A DNA stretch of 64,000 nucleotides from Burkholderia sp. SRS-W-2-2016 (GTDB lineage Bacteria; Pseudomonadota; Gammaproteobacteria; Burkholderiales; Burkholderiaceae), in the NCBI RefSeq assembly GCF_001931485.1, contig NZ_MSDV01000046.1, positions 248,001 to 312,000 on the forward strand, read 5' to 3'. This document shows, in pieces, positions 63,354 through 64,000 of the stretch; the stretch's first letter is position 1; every line of letters starts with the position of its first letter. The position numbers and the translations under genes were made by a program. The notes beneath the pieces were generated by a model, which was given only the letters and a program-made list of their open reading frames with translations, had not been told where the DNA came from and ran no database searches.

Positions 63354-64000
63354 GGCGCGATCCGCTCCGCCACGCGCATCACGGCAGAACGGGAGCGCGG
63401 GTTGTCGGCGACTTCAGCGTCGCTCGCGAATACGCGGCCGATGATCTTGAGCGGCGGGCTGGGCAGGTCGACCGCGCGAATCGGCAGCCGGCGGTCGACC
63501 GCCGGCGTACTCGCGTGCGCCTGCATGAATCGCTTGACGATCCTGTCCTCGAGCGAATGAAAGCTGATGACCACCAGCCGCCCCCCTTGCTCCAACAACG
63601 ACAATGCTGCTTCTAGAACGACTTGCAGCTCCGCAAGCTCTTGATTGACGTGAATCCGTATAGCCTGAAAGGTGCGGGTTGCCGGGTCCTTGCCCTTCTC
63701 ACGGGTTTTGACGACGTTAGCCACGATTTGGGCAAGCTCGCCCGTGCTGACGAGAGGCCCAAGACGGTCGGACTCTGCCCGGCGAGCAACAAGCGCCTTT
63801 GCAATCTGAAAAGCAAACCGTTCTTCCCCATAATCTCGTATCACCTCCGTCAGTTCCTGCACCGTGGCCCGCGCGAGCCAGTCCGCCGCGGACTCGCCGC
63901 GCGTCGGGTCCATCCGCATGTCGAGCGGGCCTTCGGCGCGGAAGCTGAAGCCCCGCTCCGGGTCGTCGATTTGCGGCGACGACACGCCCAGATCGAGCAA
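63350..64000 (-). CDS. rsmH: 16S rRNA (cytosine-1402-N4)-methyltransferase (partial, C-terminal part)
   Basis: The gene enters from the right edge; the last 216 residues are seen. RsmH methylates C1402 in the ribosomal P site. LDLGVSSPQIDDPERGFSF, GPLDMRMDP, FQAIRIHVNQEL and VVISFHSLEDRIVKRF are diagnostic blocks, and LGVSSPQ/FHSLEDR belong to the SAM and RNA sites. mraZ should lie just outside the window. Confidence 0.96.
   Translation of the reverse strand: MLDLGVSSPQIDDPERGFSFRAEGPLDMRMDPTRGESAADWLARATVQELTEVIRDYGEERFAFQIAKALVARRAESDRLGPLVSTGELAQIVANVVKTREKGKDPATRTFQAIRIHVNQELAELQVVLEAALSLLEQGGRLVVISFHSLEDRIVKRFMQAHASTPAVDRRLPIRAVDLPSPPLKIIGRVFASDAEVADNPRSRSAVMRVAERIAP

Overview
The window is about 64 kb of high-GC chromosome from a betaproteobacterium of the Burkholderiaceae, most likely Burkholderia or Paraburkholderia. 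The evidence is the gene order and protein character: a DUF3426 zinc-ribbon protein next to prmA, an H1-like (AlaLys-rich) histone, nrdA before nrdB, an mpl/YqiA pair, a ZapD/YacG/Nudix set after a pilBCD group, and a long dcw cluster that includes ddlB. Almost all of it is core housekeeping DNA. I see no phage, insertion sequence, integron, CRISPR array, toxin-antitoxin pair or defence island.

Layout. 1-3.4 kb (minus): the N-terminal part of an RNase II-type exoribonuclease, a YqiA-like esterase and mpl (peptidoglycan recycling). 3.6-12.2 kb (plus): an unknown conserved protein, a TlpA-type thioredoxin, aroQ-accB-accC-prmA, a DUF3426 membrane protein, tpx, a PfkB-type sugar/nucleoside kinase and a glycine-zipper lipoprotein. 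12.4-20.9 kb (minus): H1-like histone, nrdB, nrdA, ampD, a PP0621-type protein and a CcsA/YpjD-type membrane protein. 20.9-23.0 kb (plus): ffh and a hypoxanthine phosphoribosyltransferase. 23.1-25.5 kb (minus): marC and proS. 25.8-27.2 kb (plus): rppH and a CNP1-like lipoprotein. 27.3-30.4 kb (minus): proB, obgE, rpmA, rplU. 30.7-38.9 kb (plus): ispB, tRNA-Pro(CGG), a CorC/HlyC protein, pilB-pilC-pilD, coaE, zapD, yacG. 39.0-44.6 kb (minus): Nudix/MutT, a DUF815 ATPase, argJ, secA. 44.9-45.3 kb (plus): a DUF721/DciA protein. 45.4-64.0 kb (minus): lpxC, a peroxiredoxin, then the dcw cluster read backwards: ftsZ, ftsA, ftsQ, ddlB, murC, murG, ftsW, murD, mraY, murF, murE, ftsI, ftsL and a partial rsmH.

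How the genes work together. The main theme is envelope growth and division: precursor synthesis (murC-F, ddlB, mraY, murG), undecaprenyl/octaprenyl-type lipid supply (ispB), divisome proteins (ftsZ, A, Q, W, I, L, zapD), recycling (mpl, ampD) and lipid A (lpxC). A second theme is supply of precursors for replication and translation (nrdAB, hpt, DciA, rplU/rpmA, obgE, proS, ffh, secA). Many genes in the dcw block overlap by the four bases ATGA, which suggests translational coupling.

The least explained DNA lies around the ribonucleotide reductase genes. The nrdA control region combines a good sigma70-like promoter, two NrdR-type boxes exactly 31 bp apart, three DnaA-box-like 9-mers in a 12-bp register, two strong hairpins and a possible short upstream reading frame. 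Between nrdA and nrdB there is a roughly 665-bp spacer of atypical composition. The H1-like histone gene carries a 108-bp in-frame tandem duplication. I did not find a clear new multi-gene system; the findings are ranked accordingly.
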